Positions 8,630-17,778 of a stretch of 64,000 nt of DNA are shown here, one piece after another. Within the stretch, counting starts at the first letter, position 1. Each line of letters begins with the position of its first letter. The notes under the pieces were generated by a model. The model was given only the letters and a program-made list of their open reading frames with translations. It searched no databases and was not told the origin of the DNA. This stretch comes from Cupriavidus pauculus (GTDB lineage: Bacteria > Pseudomonadota > Gammaproteobacteria > Burkholderiales > Burkholderiaceae). The stretch is from the NCBI RefSeq assembly GCF_002858765.1, contig NZ_PJRP01000001.1:188414-252413 (forward strand), in the 5' to 3' direction. Made by a program: the position numbers and the translations under genes.

Positions 8630-9643
8630 ATGAAGATTGCCGTTCTCGACGATTACCAGGACGCCGTACGCAAGCTGCCGTGCTTTACCCTGCTGGAAGG
8701 GCACGACGTCAAGGTCTTCAACAACACCGTCAAGGGCGTAGGCCAGCTGGCCGCGCGGCTTTCGGACGTGGAAGCGCTGGTCCTGATCCGCGAACGCACG
8801 CGGGTAACGCGTCAATTGCTGGAAAAGCTGCCCAAGCTCAAGATCATCAGCCAGACCGGCCGTGCCGGCAGCCATGTGGACCTGGATGCCTGTACCGACC
8901 GTGGCGTGGTGGTGCTGCAGGGCGTGGGTTCGCCGGTGGCGCCGGCGGAACTGACCTGGGCGCTGATCATGGCCGCCCAGCGGCGCATTCCCCAGTACGT
9001 CGCCAGCCTCAAGCACGGTGCCTGGCAGCAGTCGGGCCTGAAATCGACCACCATGCCGCCGAACTTCGGCCTGGGCCAGGTGCTGCGCGGCCAGACGCTG
9101 GGCATCTGGGGCTATGGCAAGATCGGCCGCCTGCTGGCCGGCTACGGCCGCGCCTTCGGCATGAACGTGCTGGTCTGGGGCCGCGAGGCGTCGCAGCAGG
9201 GCGCGCGCGAGGACGGCCTGAACGTGGCCGAATCCGTCGAACAGCTCTTTGCCGACAGCGATGTGCTGTCGCTGCACCTGCGCCTGACGGACGAGACGCG
9301 TGGCATCGTCAAGCTGGCCGACCTGCAGCGCATGAAGCCCACGGCGCTGTTCGTCAACACCAGCCGTGCCGAGCTGATCGAGGAAAACGCCCTGGTGGCG
9401 GCGCTGAACCGGGGGCGCCCGGGCATGGCGGCCGTGGACGTGTTCGAGTCCGAGCCGATCCTGCAAGGCCACGCGCTGCTGCGCATGGAAAACTGCATCT
9501 GCACGCCGCACCTGGGATACGTGGAGCGCGACAGCTACGAGCTGTACTTCCGCACTGCCTTCCAGAACATCCTCGATGTGCTGGGCGGCAAGCACGACAG
9601 CATCGTCAATCCCAAGGCGCTGACGCCCGACCTGTCGCGCTGA
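8630..9643 (+). CDS. D-2-hydroxyacid dehydrogenase, NAD(P)-dependent
   Basis: This is a 337-residue cytosolic oxidoreductase of the D-isomer-specific 2-hydroxyacid dehydrogenase family, which interconverts 2-keto and D-2-hydroxy acids. It shows the nucleotide-binding fold GIWGYGKIGRLLAGYG (about residues 160-175), and the catalytic trio: arginine in NTSRAELI, glutamate in VDVFESEPI and histidine in CTPHLGYVE. The N-terminal catalytic lobe starts at once with MKIAVLDDYQD, so no leader is present. A GAGG ribosome site precedes the ATG. It stands alone; the true substrate cannot be told from sequence. Confidence 0.88.
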   Translation: MKIAVLDDYQDAVRKLPCFTLLEGHDVKVFNNTVKGVGQLAARLSDVEALVLIRERTRVTRQLLEKLPKLKIISQTGRAGSHVDLDACTDRGVVVLQGVGSPVAPAELTWALIMAAQRRIPQYVASLKHGAWQQSGLKSTTMPPNFGLGQVLRGQTLGIWGYGKIGRLLAGYGRAFGMNVLVWGREASQQGAREDGLNVAESVEQLFADSDVLSLHLRLTDETRGIVKLADLQRMKPTALFVNTSRAELIEENALVAALNRGRPGMAAVDVFESEPILQGHALLRMENCICTPHLGYVERDSYELYFRTAFQNILDVLGGKHDSIVNPKALTPDLSR

Positions 9644-9829
9644 GTCTGGCCGGGGCGCCGTCCCCGCCGCCAGCCGCCTGACGCACGCCTGCCCCGCGTG
9701 CGTCTGTTTCCCCACATTGCCCCCCTTCCAACGAGCGGACGAGCCGGTACACTCGGTTCAAAACGTCAGCGCGTGGCACCGCGTTCCGGTGCATGCGCGC
9801 AGGCCCCGCACACGCAAGGAGGGCGTACC

Positions 9830-10474
9830 GTGGCCGAATCCGATCCGCGTCCCAATCCCGCAGGCGCCGGTGGCACGGCTGTCGGTCGTGTGCTCGCGAT
9901 CAATGTCGGCGTGGCCCTGCCCCTGGTGGTGGCCGGGGCCGGCACCGAGGCGGTGGTCATGTCGGCCATCCGCAAGCATCCCCTGAGCACCCTGCATCAC
10001 CCGATTGCCGTGGGCGTGCATCGCCTTGGGCTGGCGGGCGACGAGCAGGTGGATCGCACCATTCACGGGGGGCCGGGCCGGGCCGTGTATGCCTATCCGA
10101 TCGAACACTACACGTGGTGGAATGCGCGCCGCCGCGAGGCCGGCGTGGAAGAAGCCGAGCGGCCGCTGGCTTTTGGCGCGATGGGCGAAAACCTGACGAC
10201 CCAGGGCCTGCTCGAAGCCGCGCTGTGGGTGGGCGACCGCCTGCGCGTTGGCGAAGTGGAACTTGTGGTGGAATCGCCACGTCGGCCCTGTTACAAGCTC
10301 AACGCGGTGATGGGGTATGCCCAGGCGGTGCGCGACATGACGCACAGTGGCTTTTCCGGCGTGTACCTGAGCGTGGTCCAATCCGGCGTGATCCGCGCCG
10401 GCGACAGCATGGTGCTGACGCCGGGCCCGCGCCAGGTCTCCATGGCGTGCCTGAGCCAGCGTTCTGGCGCCTGA
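9830..10474 (+). CDS. MOSC domain protein (YiiM-like)
   Basis: This 214-residue protein carries a MOSC beta-barrel, the fold that carries sulfur in molybdenum-cofactor enzymes. Family motifs include the DRTIHGGPGRAVYAYP segment, FGAMGENLTTQGL, VGDRLRVGEVELVVESPRRPCYKL with the conserved cysteine, and SGFSGVYLSVVQSGVI. YiiM proteins protect against N-hydroxylated base analogues by reducing them. The start is the GTG at 9830 because a near-perfect AAGGAGGG (9816-9823) lies six bases upstream; the open frame continues 44 codons further without homology. No partner gene is adjacent. Confidence 0.85.
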   Translation: MAESDPRPNPAGAGGTAVGRVLAINVGVALPLVVAGAGTEAVVMSAIRKHPLSTLHHPIAVGVHRLGLAGDEQVDRTIHGGPGRAVYAYPIEHYTWWNARRREAGVEEAERPLAFGAMGENLTTQGLLEAALWVGDRLRVGEVELVVESPRRPCYKLNAVMGYAQAVRDMTHSGFSGVYLSVVQSGVIRAGDSMVLTPGPRQVSMACLSQRSGA

Positions 10475-10754
10475 ATCGCCACGTGCCGCGAACATCGCGC
10501 ATAAGCCCGCGTTAGTCCCGAGTTGAGTCGTCACGCATTTCTGCTAATGTTTTGCTTCTGATACAAGCAATTCGAGCGACCCTTCCCTGCTGGTCCAGAC
10601 ATCCTCCCCCGATGATGCTGTAATGGCTTGTAATACATCGCACTTTGCCTAGAAAGGGCAATGCGGTACTAGTAGCGATTTGCGCGGGCACGACCGGATC
10701 CAAGAAGCCGGGGCCATTTGGGGAGCGCGCCATGCTGCATTTGAGGGTCCTCAC

Positions 10755-12005
10755 ATGAAAACAGACGGGATCGACCAGCCGAAAGGCTTCGTCGATGGCA
10801 ACTGGAGCGCGTCCACTTCGGCAGGACGCGGCCGCACATCGCCCTGGGTGGCCATTGCAGGGCTGGTGGTACTGGCTCTGGCAGGCTGGTTTGGCTGGAA
10901 AGCGTGGCTGGCACCGAAGCCGGTGGCCAAGGGCCCGGCCGTCACTACCGTGAGCACCGCGGTGGTCCGGCAGGCCGACGTGCCCGTGGAGGTGACCGCC
11001 AACGGCACCGTGACCGCGATGCAGACCGTGGACGTGCGTCCGCAGGTTTCCAGCACCGTGCGCACCGTACATATCAAGGAAGGCCAGTCCGTGAAGCCGG
11101 GCGACCTGCTGTTCACGCTGGACACGCGCATGGACGAGGCCAACCTGGCCAAAGCCCGTGCACAGCTGATGCGCGACCAGGCCGATCTGTCCGACGCGCG
11201 CCGCACGCTGGCCCGCAGCCAGGAACTGCTGCAGCGCAATTTCATCTCGCGCAGCGCGGTGGATACCGCCCAGGCCAAGGTCGACGGTTTTGAAGCCACG
11301 ATCCGGGCCGACCAGGCTGCCATCGAGGCCGGCCAGGTGGCCATCAGCTACGGGCAGATCCGGGCCACCATCGGCGGCCGCACCGGCGTGATCAACGTGT
11401 TTCCGGGCTCGCTGGTGACGCCGGCCAACACCACTACCACGCCCGCGATGGTGACGGTCGCCCAGATCGCACCGATCACGGTGATGTTCACGCTGCCCGA
11501 GCGCCAGCTGGCCGCGCTGCGCGAGGCGCTGCAGGCGGGCCCGGTCACGGTGTCCGCGCAGCCCAACGACGGCAATCCGTCCCCGGTAAGCGGCAAGATC
11601 ACGTTCGTCGACAATACGGTGGACCCGCAGTACGGCAGCATCCGCGTCAAGGCGATGTTTCCCAACGACGAGCACCGGCTCTGGCCTGGCACCTACGCCA
11701 ATGTGAACGCGACGGTGCAGGTGCTGAAGAACGCGCTGAGCGTGCCGCCCCAGGCCGTGGTGACGGGGCCCGAGGGCCGGTTCGTCTACACCGTGCAGCC
11801 CGACAGCAAGGTGGCGCGCGTGCCCGTCAAGGTGGTGGTGACCACCGCCGCCGCCGCCGTGGTGGAAGGCGTGCCGCCGGGTGCCCGCGTGGTGACCGAA
11901 GGCGCGCAGAACCTGCGTCCGGGCACGCTGGTGCGCGAGGCCGCAGCGCGTGGTGCTTCGGCGCCCGCCGCCGCGGCGCCGGCATCGGCCAATAGCGGGC
12001 ACTAA
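10755..12005 (+). CDS. RND efflux periplasmic adaptor (MdtA-like)
   Basis: This 416-residue membrane-fusion protein bridges an RND pump to an outer-membrane channel. An N-terminal anchor helix (WVAIAGLVVLALAGWFGWKA, about residues 34-53) is followed by the barrel-sandwich half-motif VDVRPQVSSTVRTVHIKEGQ, the helical hairpin (NLAKARAQLMRDQADLSDAR), the second lipoyl half and a beta-barrel. The C-terminus is an alanine-rich tail. The ATG at 10755 has GAGGG upstream. The permease gene starts four bases after the stop, so they are one operon. No TolC-type channel or regulator is adjacent, so the pump must borrow a channel encoded elsewhere. Confidence 0.9.
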   Translation: MKTDGIDQPKGFVDGNWSASTSAGRGRTSPWVAIAGLVVLALAGWFGWKAWLAPKPVAKGPAVTTVSTAVVRQADVPVEVTANGTVTAMQTVDVRPQVSSTVRTVHIKEGQSVKPGDLLFTLDTRMDEANLAKARAQLMRDQADLSDARRTLARSQELLQRNFISRSAVDTAQAKVDGFEATIRADQAAIEAGQVAISYGQIRATIGGRTGVINVFPGSLVTPANTTTTPAMVTVAQIAPITVMFTLPERQLAALREALQAGPVTVSAQPNDGNPSPVSGKITFVDNTVDPQYGSIRVKAMFPNDEHRLWPGTYANVNATVQVLKNALSVPPQAVVTGPEGRFVYTVQPDSKVARVPVKVVVTTAAAAVVEGVPPGARVVTEGAQNLRPGTLVREAAARGASAPAAAAPASANSGH

Positions 12006-12009
12006 GACC

Positions 12010-15000
12010 ATGTCGCTGTCCGAGCTCTGTATCCGCCGGCCCGTGATGACGGTACTGCTGTGCCTGGCCGTCATCGTCACGGGCATCGTGCTGTACCCGA
12101 CGATTCCGATCGCGGCCCTGCCCAGCTTCAACTCGCCCGTGATCCAGGTCACGGCCACGCTGCCCGGCGCCAGCCCCGAGACCATGGCCGCGTCGGTGGC
12201 CACGCAGCTCGAGAAGCAGTTCGCCACGATCCCGGGCGTGACGGTGATCAGTTCGTCGAACACGCTCGGCAACTCGAGCATCACGATCGAATTCAACAGC
12301 GACCGCAATATCGACGACGCGGCCGTGGACGTGCAGGCCGCGCTGTTCCGCGCGCAGCGGTCGCTGCCGATCGAGATGACGGTGCCGCCGTCGTACCGCA
12401 AGGTGAACCCGGCCGATGCGCCGGTGATCTTGCTGGCCATCAACTCGCCGTCGATGAGCCTGGGCGAGCTGAACGCGTTTGGCGACAATCTGATCTCGCC
12501 CACGCTGGCCACGCTGCCCGGCGTGGCCCAGGTGCAGATCTTCGGGCAGAAGCGGTTCTCGGTGCGCGTACGCGCCCACCCCGACGCGCTGGCCGCCCGC
12601 GGCATGACGCTCGACGAACTGGCCACGGCGCTCAATCGCGCCAACGCCAACACGCCGGTGGGTACGCTGGACGGCGCGCGCCAGACGCTGACCATCCAGG
12701 CCAACCGCCAGATGACCAGCGCCGACGCGTTCCGCAACATCATCGTGGCCAGCCAGCCCAGCGGCGCCGTGGTGCGGCTGTCTGACGTGGCCGACGTGGA
12801 AGACAGCGTCGAGACGATCAAGACCGGCAGCTGGCTCAACAACGAGCGGTCGATCGTGCTGGCCGTGCTGCGCCAGCCCGACGCCAATACGGTGAAAGTG
12901 GTCGATGGCATCAAGGGCGCCCTGCCGCGTCTGGTGCAGCAGATGCCGGCGTCGGTCAATGTGAGCGTGGTGAACGACCGCTCGAACTCCATCCGCGAGT
13001 CGATCCACGACGTGCAGTTCACGCTGGCGCTGGTGGTGATGGTGATCTTCCTGTTCCTGCGCCGCGCGGCCGCCACGCTGATCCCCACCGTGTCGCTGCC
13101 GATCTCGCTGATCGGCACCGTGGCGCTGATGAAGGCGTTCGGCTACAGCCTCGACAACGTGTCGCTGCTGGCCATCACGCTGGCCGTTGGCCTGGTGGTG
13201 GACGACGCCATCGTGATGCTAGAGAACATCGTGCGTCACATCGAGGAAGGCGTGCCGCCGCTCAAGGCCGCGCTGGTGGGGTCGCGCGAGATGGGCTTCA
13301 CCATCCTGTCGATCTCGATCTCGCTGGTGGCGGTGTTTATCCCGATCTTCTTCATGCCGGGCGTGATCGGCCTGCTGTTCCACGAATTCGCCGCAGTGGT
13401 GTCGCTGTCGATCTTGGTGTCGGCGCTGGTGTCGCTGACGCTGATTCCGATGCTGTGCGCGCGCTTCCTGTCGGCCGAAAACGTGCCCATCGATGAATCG
13501 CAGCATACCTATGGCGATCATCCGCAAGGCGCGCCGGCACACCACGTGCAGCAGAAGCAGACCATCGGCCTGCGTGCCACGCAGTGGTTTGAAGACCTGT
13601 TCGAGTGGACGCTGCACAAGTACGCGCACGGCCTGGACTGGTGCCTGGCGCACCGGCGCGTGGTGCTGGCGGCGGCGGGTTTGACGTTCGTGCTGACCGC
13701 CGTGCTGTTCGTGAAGATCCCCAAGGGCTTCTTCCCCGAGGAGGACATCGGCCAGATCCAGGTCAACGCCGAAGGGCCGCAGGATATTTCGTTCGATGCG
13801 ATGTCCGAGCGCCTGCGTGACGCCGCCGAGCGCATCCGCGCCAACCCGGCGGTGAAGAGCGTGGTGGCGTCGATTGGCGGCGGCCCGTCGCCGGCCATCA
13901 ACACGGGCCGCATGTTCGTGGAGCTGAAGCCGCTGGGCCAGCGCCCGAAGATGCCGCAGGTGGTGGAGTCGCTGCGCAAGGATGTGTCGGGTGTGCCGGG
14001 CCTGCAGGTGTACTTCTCGCCGGTGCAGAACCTGCGCCTGGGCGGCCGCCAGAGCAAGAGCCGCTACCAGTACACGCTGCAGAGCGTGAAGCCGGGCCAA
14101 CTGCAGGAATTCAGCGACAAGCTCATGGCCAGGATGCGCGCAGAGCCGGTGTTCCGCGACGTGACCAGCGATTCGCAGCAGTCGGGCCTGGAGGCACAGC
14201 TGACCATCGACCGCGACAAGGCCAACGCGATGGGCGTGCAGATGCAGGACGTGCGCGCGGCGCTGTACACGGCGTTCGGCGAGCGGCAGGTGTCGACGAT
14301 CTACACGCCGATCGACAACTACTACGTGATCCTGACCGCCGCCGATGTCGACCGCGTGGACGAGACCGCGTTCTCCAAGCTCTACGTGCGCAGCAAGACC
14401 GGGCAGATGGTGCCGGTGTCGGCGTTTGCCACGACCGAGCGCCGGGTGGGCCCGATCGCGGTGAACCACCAGGGCCAGTTGCCGTCGGTGACGGTGTCGT
14501 TCAACCTGGCCCCGGGTGCGGCGCTGGGCGATGCCTCGAAGCTGATCGACCGCTTCAGCAGGGAAATCGAGATGCCGTCGTCGATCTTCACCAGCTGGGG
14601 GGGCGACGCGGCCGTGTTCCAGTCGTCGCAGGCCACGCAGGTGGTGCTGCTGGTGGCGGCCATCGCAGTGATATACACGCTGCTGGGCGTGCTCTACGAG
14701 AGCTATATCCACCCGCTGACTATCCTGGCCGGCCTGCCGTCGGCGGCCATCGGCGCGCTGCTGACGCTGTTCATCTTCAACGTCGAACTGTCGCTGATTG
14801 CAACAATCGGCGTGCTGATGCTGATCGGTATCGTCAAGAAGAACGCAATCATGATGATCGACTTCGCGCTGGCGGCGCAGCGCGAGCACGGGATGGCGCC
14901 AGGCAAGGCAATCCGGCAGGCGTGCCTGCTGCGATTCCGGCCGATCATGATGACCACGTTCGCCGCCGTGATGGGTGCCCTGCCACTGGCGCTGGGCCTG

Positions 15001-15195
15001 GGCGCGGGCGCCGAACTGCGCCAGCCGCTGGGGCTGGCCGTGGTGGGCGGCCTGCTGTTCTCGCAGGTCATCACGCTGTTCATCACGCCGGTGATCTACC
15101 TGGCGCTGGACCGCTACTCGGGCACCGGCCCGCTGCAGATCGACGCCGAAGGCAATCCGCTGGAACAGAAGCAGCCCGAGGCGGTTGCGCACTGA
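12010..15195 (+). CDS. RND multidrug efflux permease (MdtB/MuxB-like)
   Basis: This 1061-residue inner-membrane proton/drug antiporter belongs to the HAE-1 group. It has two homologous halves of six helices with large periplasmic loops. Proton-relay residues are present: the aspartate pair in GLVVDDAIVMLENI and the lysine in IGIVKKNAIMMIDF. The opening MSLSELCIRRPVMTVLL is characteristic of the MdtB/MdtC and MuxB/MuxC branch, yet only one permease gene is present where that branch usually has two. Around residues 490-520 an unusual polar stretch with several histidines (SQHTYGDHPQGAPAHHVQQ) lies in the cytosolic linker between the halves. Four bases separate it from the adaptor gene. Confidence 0.93.
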   Translation: MSLSELCIRRPVMTVLLCLAVIVTGIVLYPTIPIAALPSFNSPVIQVTATLPGASPETMAASVATQLEKQFATIPGVTVISSSNTLGNSSITIEFNSDRNIDDAAVDVQAALFRAQRSLPIEMTVPPSYRKVNPADAPVILLAINSPSMSLGELNAFGDNLISPTLATLPGVAQVQIFGQKRFSVRVRAHPDALAARGMTLDELATALNRANANTPVGTLDGARQTLTIQANRQMTSADAFRNIIVASQPSGAVVRLSDVADVEDSVETIKTGSWLNNERSIVLAVLRQPDANTVKVVDGIKGALPRLVQQMPASVNVSVVNDRSNSIRESIHDVQFTLALVVMVIFLFLRRAAATLIPTVSLPISLIGTVALMKAFGYSLDNVSLLAITLAVGLVVDDAIVMLENIVRHIEEGVPPLKAALVGSREMGFTILSISISLVAVFIPIFFMPGVIGLLFHEFAAVVSLSILVSALVSLTLIPMLCARFLSAENVPIDESQHTYGDHPQGAPAHHVQQKQTIGLRATQWFEDLFEWTLHKYAHGLDWCLAHRRVVLAAAGLTFVLTAVLFVKIPKGFFPEEDIGQIQVNAEGPQDISFDAMSERLRDAAERIRANPAVKSVVASIGGGPSPAINTGRMFVELKPLGQRPKMPQVVESLRKDVSGVPGLQVYFSPVQNLRLGGRQSKSRYQYTLQSVKPGQLQEFSDKLMARMRAEPVFRDVTSDSQQSGLEAQLTIDRDKANAMGVQMQDVRAALYTAFGERQVSTIYTPIDNYYVILTAADVDRVDETAFSKLYVRSKTGQMVPVSAFATTERRVGPIAVNHQGQLPSVTVSFNLAPGAALGDASKLIDRFSREIEMPSSIFTSWGGDAAVFQSSQATQVVLLVAAIAVIYTLLGVLYESYIHPLTILAGLPSAAIGALLTLFIFNVELSLIATIGVLMLIGIVKKNAIMMIDFALAAQREHGMAPGKAIRQACLLRFRPIMMTTFAAVMGALPLALGLGAGAELRQPLGLAVVGGLLFSQVITLFITPVIYLALDRYSGTGPLQIDAEGNPLEQKQPEAVAH

Positions 15196-15209
15196 TTGAC
15201 ACCGTGAGT

Positions 15210-15240
15210 GCGTCCCCTCCCCGCGCGCGGGAGGGGACGC
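15210..15240 (+). terminator. Strong hairpin after the RND operon
   Basis: Perfect 12-base arms GCGTCCCCTCCC (15210-15221) and GGGAGGGGACGC (15229-15240) enclose a seven-base loop, 15 bases past the permease stop. There is no T-run after it, so it may act as a weak terminator or protect the transcript end. Confidence 0.5.
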
Positions 15241-15338
15241 CATCTCCGGCCCCGCTTTTCCCCCTCCTCCCGCCTTCTTTCCCGAAAAACCACAGGCGTC
15301 GACGGCCTTTCAAGTCGAGTACTTGTCATATCCGCATC

Positions 15339-15359
15339 AAACGAGAATAATTCTCGTTT
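15339..15359. promoter_or_regulatory. Fur box upstream of the TonB receptor operon
   Basis: This is a perfect 21-base palindrome with a single central A; its core is AACGAGAATAATTCTCGTT (15340-15358). GAGAATAATTCTC is the classical Fur-site centre of beta- and gammaproteobacteria. It lies about 140 bases before the receptor start, within the 302-base gap that separates the RND operon from it. It predicts repression in iron-replete cells for the whole operon up to 23601. A Zur-type site is less likely because those centre on TGTTATA/TATAACA. Confidence 0.82.
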
Positions 15360-15497
15360 TCAACGGCGGCCAAAATAAATGACGACCAGAGGCTCGCCGG
15401 TCATACGTCAGCCAGCCTTTCGCCCCCCCGCTGTCCGGACGCTCGTTCCGGCGCGCCGAGCCAGCCAGCGTTTCGCATGCTTTAAAGGGGAAATCCA

Positions 15498-17762
15498 ATG
15501 AAACGCTGTTTCCTGGCGCGTCGGGTGCGCGCCGCTGTCCGGTTCACGCCGGTTGCCGCCGTCTGCGCCACGCTTTGCACGCCACTGTGGGCCGTCGACG
15601 CGCCGCAGTTGAGTGAGGTGGTGGTCACCGCCACGCGTACCGAAGAACGCGCCGACGCCGTGGCCTCGACCATTACCGTCGAGGACGCGCGCAAGATCGG
15701 GCAGTCGATGCCGGTGGACGAGGCCGGCCTGTTCGCCGACGAGCCGGACATCGACGTGCCGCGCGATCGCCGCCGCTACGGTGCCGGCAGCATCAACATC
15801 CGGGGGATCGAAGACAACCGCGTGCTGCAGATGGTGGACGGCGTGCGCCTGCCCGACTTCTACAGCGGTGGCGGCCCGTCGAACATCTCCACATCCACGC
15901 GCGACGCGCCCGAGTTCTCGTTCCTGAAGCGCGTGGAAGTGCTGCGCGGACCGGCGTCGAGCCTGTATGGGTCCGATGCCATCGGCGGCGTGGTGTCGTA
16001 CGCGACCAAGGACCCGCAGGACCTGATGCGCGGCAAGGCCGTGGGCGGCGAGGCGGGCCTGGGCTGGAACGGCATCGACAACGGATTCGGCCAGACGGTC
16101 GGCGTGGCGGGCGGCAACGACATGGTCCAGGGCCTGTTCATGTACGCGCACCGCACGGCGCACGAGATGCAGAACATGGGCGGTGACGGCTCGGTGTCCA
16201 CCTCGCGTAGCGAGCCGAACCCGCAGGACGTGGAAACCAATGCCTATCTCGGCAAGATCGTGCTCAATGCCACGCCGCGCCAGCGCTTCAAGCTGACCTA
16301 CGAACATCGCGACGCCAGCAGCACGACCGACATCCTGCGCCTGTCCCCGTCGCTGCCGCGCGTGACGTCGGCCAGCGGCACCGAAGACATGGAGCGCAAT
16401 CGCGTATCGCTGGATTACGAATGGCGCCCGGAAAACGGTGTGCTCGACCGCCTGACCGCGGCCGTCTACTACCAGAAGAGCCAGACCGCCACCCTGACCA
16501 ACCAGGTGCGCAGCCGTACCAGCGCGGGATGCTCGGGCACCACGGCCGGCACGAACCTGTGCAACGTGGCGCTGGGCTTCGGCTTTGCGCAGCAGCAGAC
16601 CGGCTTCAACTTCCAGGCCGACAAGTCGTTCAGCACGGGCAACGTGGAACACCGTGTGATCGGCGGCGTCGACTTCATCCGCACCGAGTCTCAGGAGTAT
16701 CGCGACGCCACTGTGGTCAACACCACCGCAGGCACCACCACGAAGTCGCTGGCCGGCGAGAACTTCCCGCTGCACGACTTCCCGAAGGGCGAGACGCGTC
16801 AGGTGGGGGTGTTCGTGCAGGACGAACTGCGCTTCCTGGGGGGCCGGGTCACCGTGACGCCGGGCCTGCGCTTCGACCATTATTCGCTGGGGCCCGACAA
16901 CGACGCGCTGTACAACAGCGTGGCCGCCAGGCCGGCCATCAGCCAGAGCGACTCGAACCTGTCGCCGAAGCTGTCGGCGCTGTGGCAGGCCACCGAGCGC
17001 GTCAACGTGTGGGCGCAGTACGTGTTTGGCTATCGCGCGCCGAACTACCAGGAGATCAACGGCAGCTTCCGGAACCCGGTGCAGGGCTATGGCGCGGCGC
17101 CGAACGGCGACCTGAATGCGGAGAAGAGCCGCTCGCTGGAGGTGGGCGTGCGTTACACCGACGAAAACGTGCAGACCAGCGTGGCCGTGTTCGACAACCG
17201 GTACAAGGATTTCATCGAACAGGTGCAGTTGACCTGTCCGTCTGACCCCGCCTGCCTGCCGGGGCTGCGCGCCACCTACCAGTATCGCAACCAGGCGAAG
17301 GTACGCATCTACGGCGCCGAATGGCGCGGCGTGTGGCGCTTCCTGCCGCAGTGGCGTGTCGACGGCGCGGTGGCCTACGCGCACGGCACCAACGAGCAGA
17401 CGGACCAGCCGCTGAACAGCGTGTCGCCGCTGCGTGCGTCGGCGGGCCTGACGTGGGAGCCGTCGGTGGGCGAAGGCCCCGGCGCGGCAGTGCGCTGGCG
17501 CGGCGCCAGGGCGGTGACGCGCACTGACGATTCGTCCTTTACGTACTTCAAGCCGGGCGGCTATGGCGTGGTCGACCTGCAGGCCTGGTGGCGCATCGGC
17601 AAGCGCGCCACGCTGACGCTGGCCGTCAACAACCTGTTCGACAAGAAGTACTGGCTGTGGGGCGATGTGCGCCAGACCGGCGTGTCCGCCACGGAGCCGG
17701 GACTGGATTTCTACACGCAGCCGGGTCGTACTGTCGCCGCTGCCGTGAAGGTCGCGTTTTGA
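15498..17762 (+). CDS. TonB-dependent outer-membrane receptor, haem/haemoglobin family
   Basis: This 754-residue outer-membrane gated porin imports haem or a related metallo-compound. A signal sequence (about residues 1-33, ending at PLWA) is followed by a TonB-box-like EVVVTATR, the plug domain (SINIRGIEDNRVLQMVDGVR, VEVLRGPASSLYGSDAIGG) and a beta-barrel ending in KVAF with the terminal phenylalanine. The region FGYRAPNYQEINGSFRNP followed by NGDLNAEKS resembles the FRAP/NPDL box of haem receptors. The histidine that ligates haem in that box is not obvious. An AAAGGGGA ribosome site precedes the ATG. It is first gene of the Fur-box operon, and the chelatase-like gene follows within 16 bases. 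Confidence 0.88.
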   Translation: MKRCFLARRVRAAVRFTPVAAVCATLCTPLWAVDAPQLSEVVVTATRTEERADAVASTITVEDARKIGQSMPVDEAGLFADEPDIDVPRDRRRYGAGSINIRGIEDNRVLQMVDGVRLPDFYSGGGPSNISTSTRDAPEFSFLKRVEVLRGPASSLYGSDAIGGVVSYATKDPQDLMRGKAVGGEAGLGWNGIDNGFGQTVGVAGGNDMVQGLFMYAHRTAHEMQNMGGDGSVSTSRSEPNPQDVETNAYLGKIVLNATPRQRFKLTYEHRDASSTTDILRLSPSLPRVTSASGTEDMERNRVSLDYEWRPENGVLDRLTAAVYYQKSQTATLTNQVRSRTSAGCSGTTAGTNLCNVALGFGFAQQQTGFNFQADKSFSTGNVEHRVIGGVDFIRTESQEYRDATVVNTTAGTTTKSLAGENFPLHDFPKGETRQVGVFVQDELRFLGGRVTVTPGLRFDHYSLGPDNDALYNSVAARPAISQSDSNLSPKLSALWQATERVNVWAQYVFGYRAPNYQEINGSFRNPVQGYGAAPNGDLNAEKSRSLEVGVRYTDENVQTSVAVFDNRYKDFIEQVQLTCPSDPACLPGLRATYQYRNQAKVRIYGAEWRGVWRFLPQWRVDGAVAYAHGTNEQTDQPLNSVSPLRASAGLTWEPSVGEGPGAAVRWRGARAVTRTDDSSFTYFKPGGYGVVDLQAWWRIGKRATLTLAVNNLFDKKYWLWGDVRQTGVSATEPGLDFYTQPGRTVAAAVKVAF

Positions 17763-17778
17763 CGAGCCAGGAGGCATG

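Noticed and set aside
10512..13118. Minus-strand open frame of 868 codons across the MdtA/MdtB-like genes
   Set aside because: It spans two real genes and their junction, and its translation is Ser/Thr/Arg-rich without a domain.
13219..15243. Minus-strand open frame of 674 codons opposite the RND permease
   Set aside because: Repeats of His-Arg-Gln without hydrophobic or catalytic pattern; the permease frame is unambiguous.
15339..15359. Zur box
   Set aside because: The palindrome centres on GAGAATAATTCTC, typical of Fur; zinc-site centres of the TGTTATA type are absent. Kept only as an alternative for the operon's physiology.
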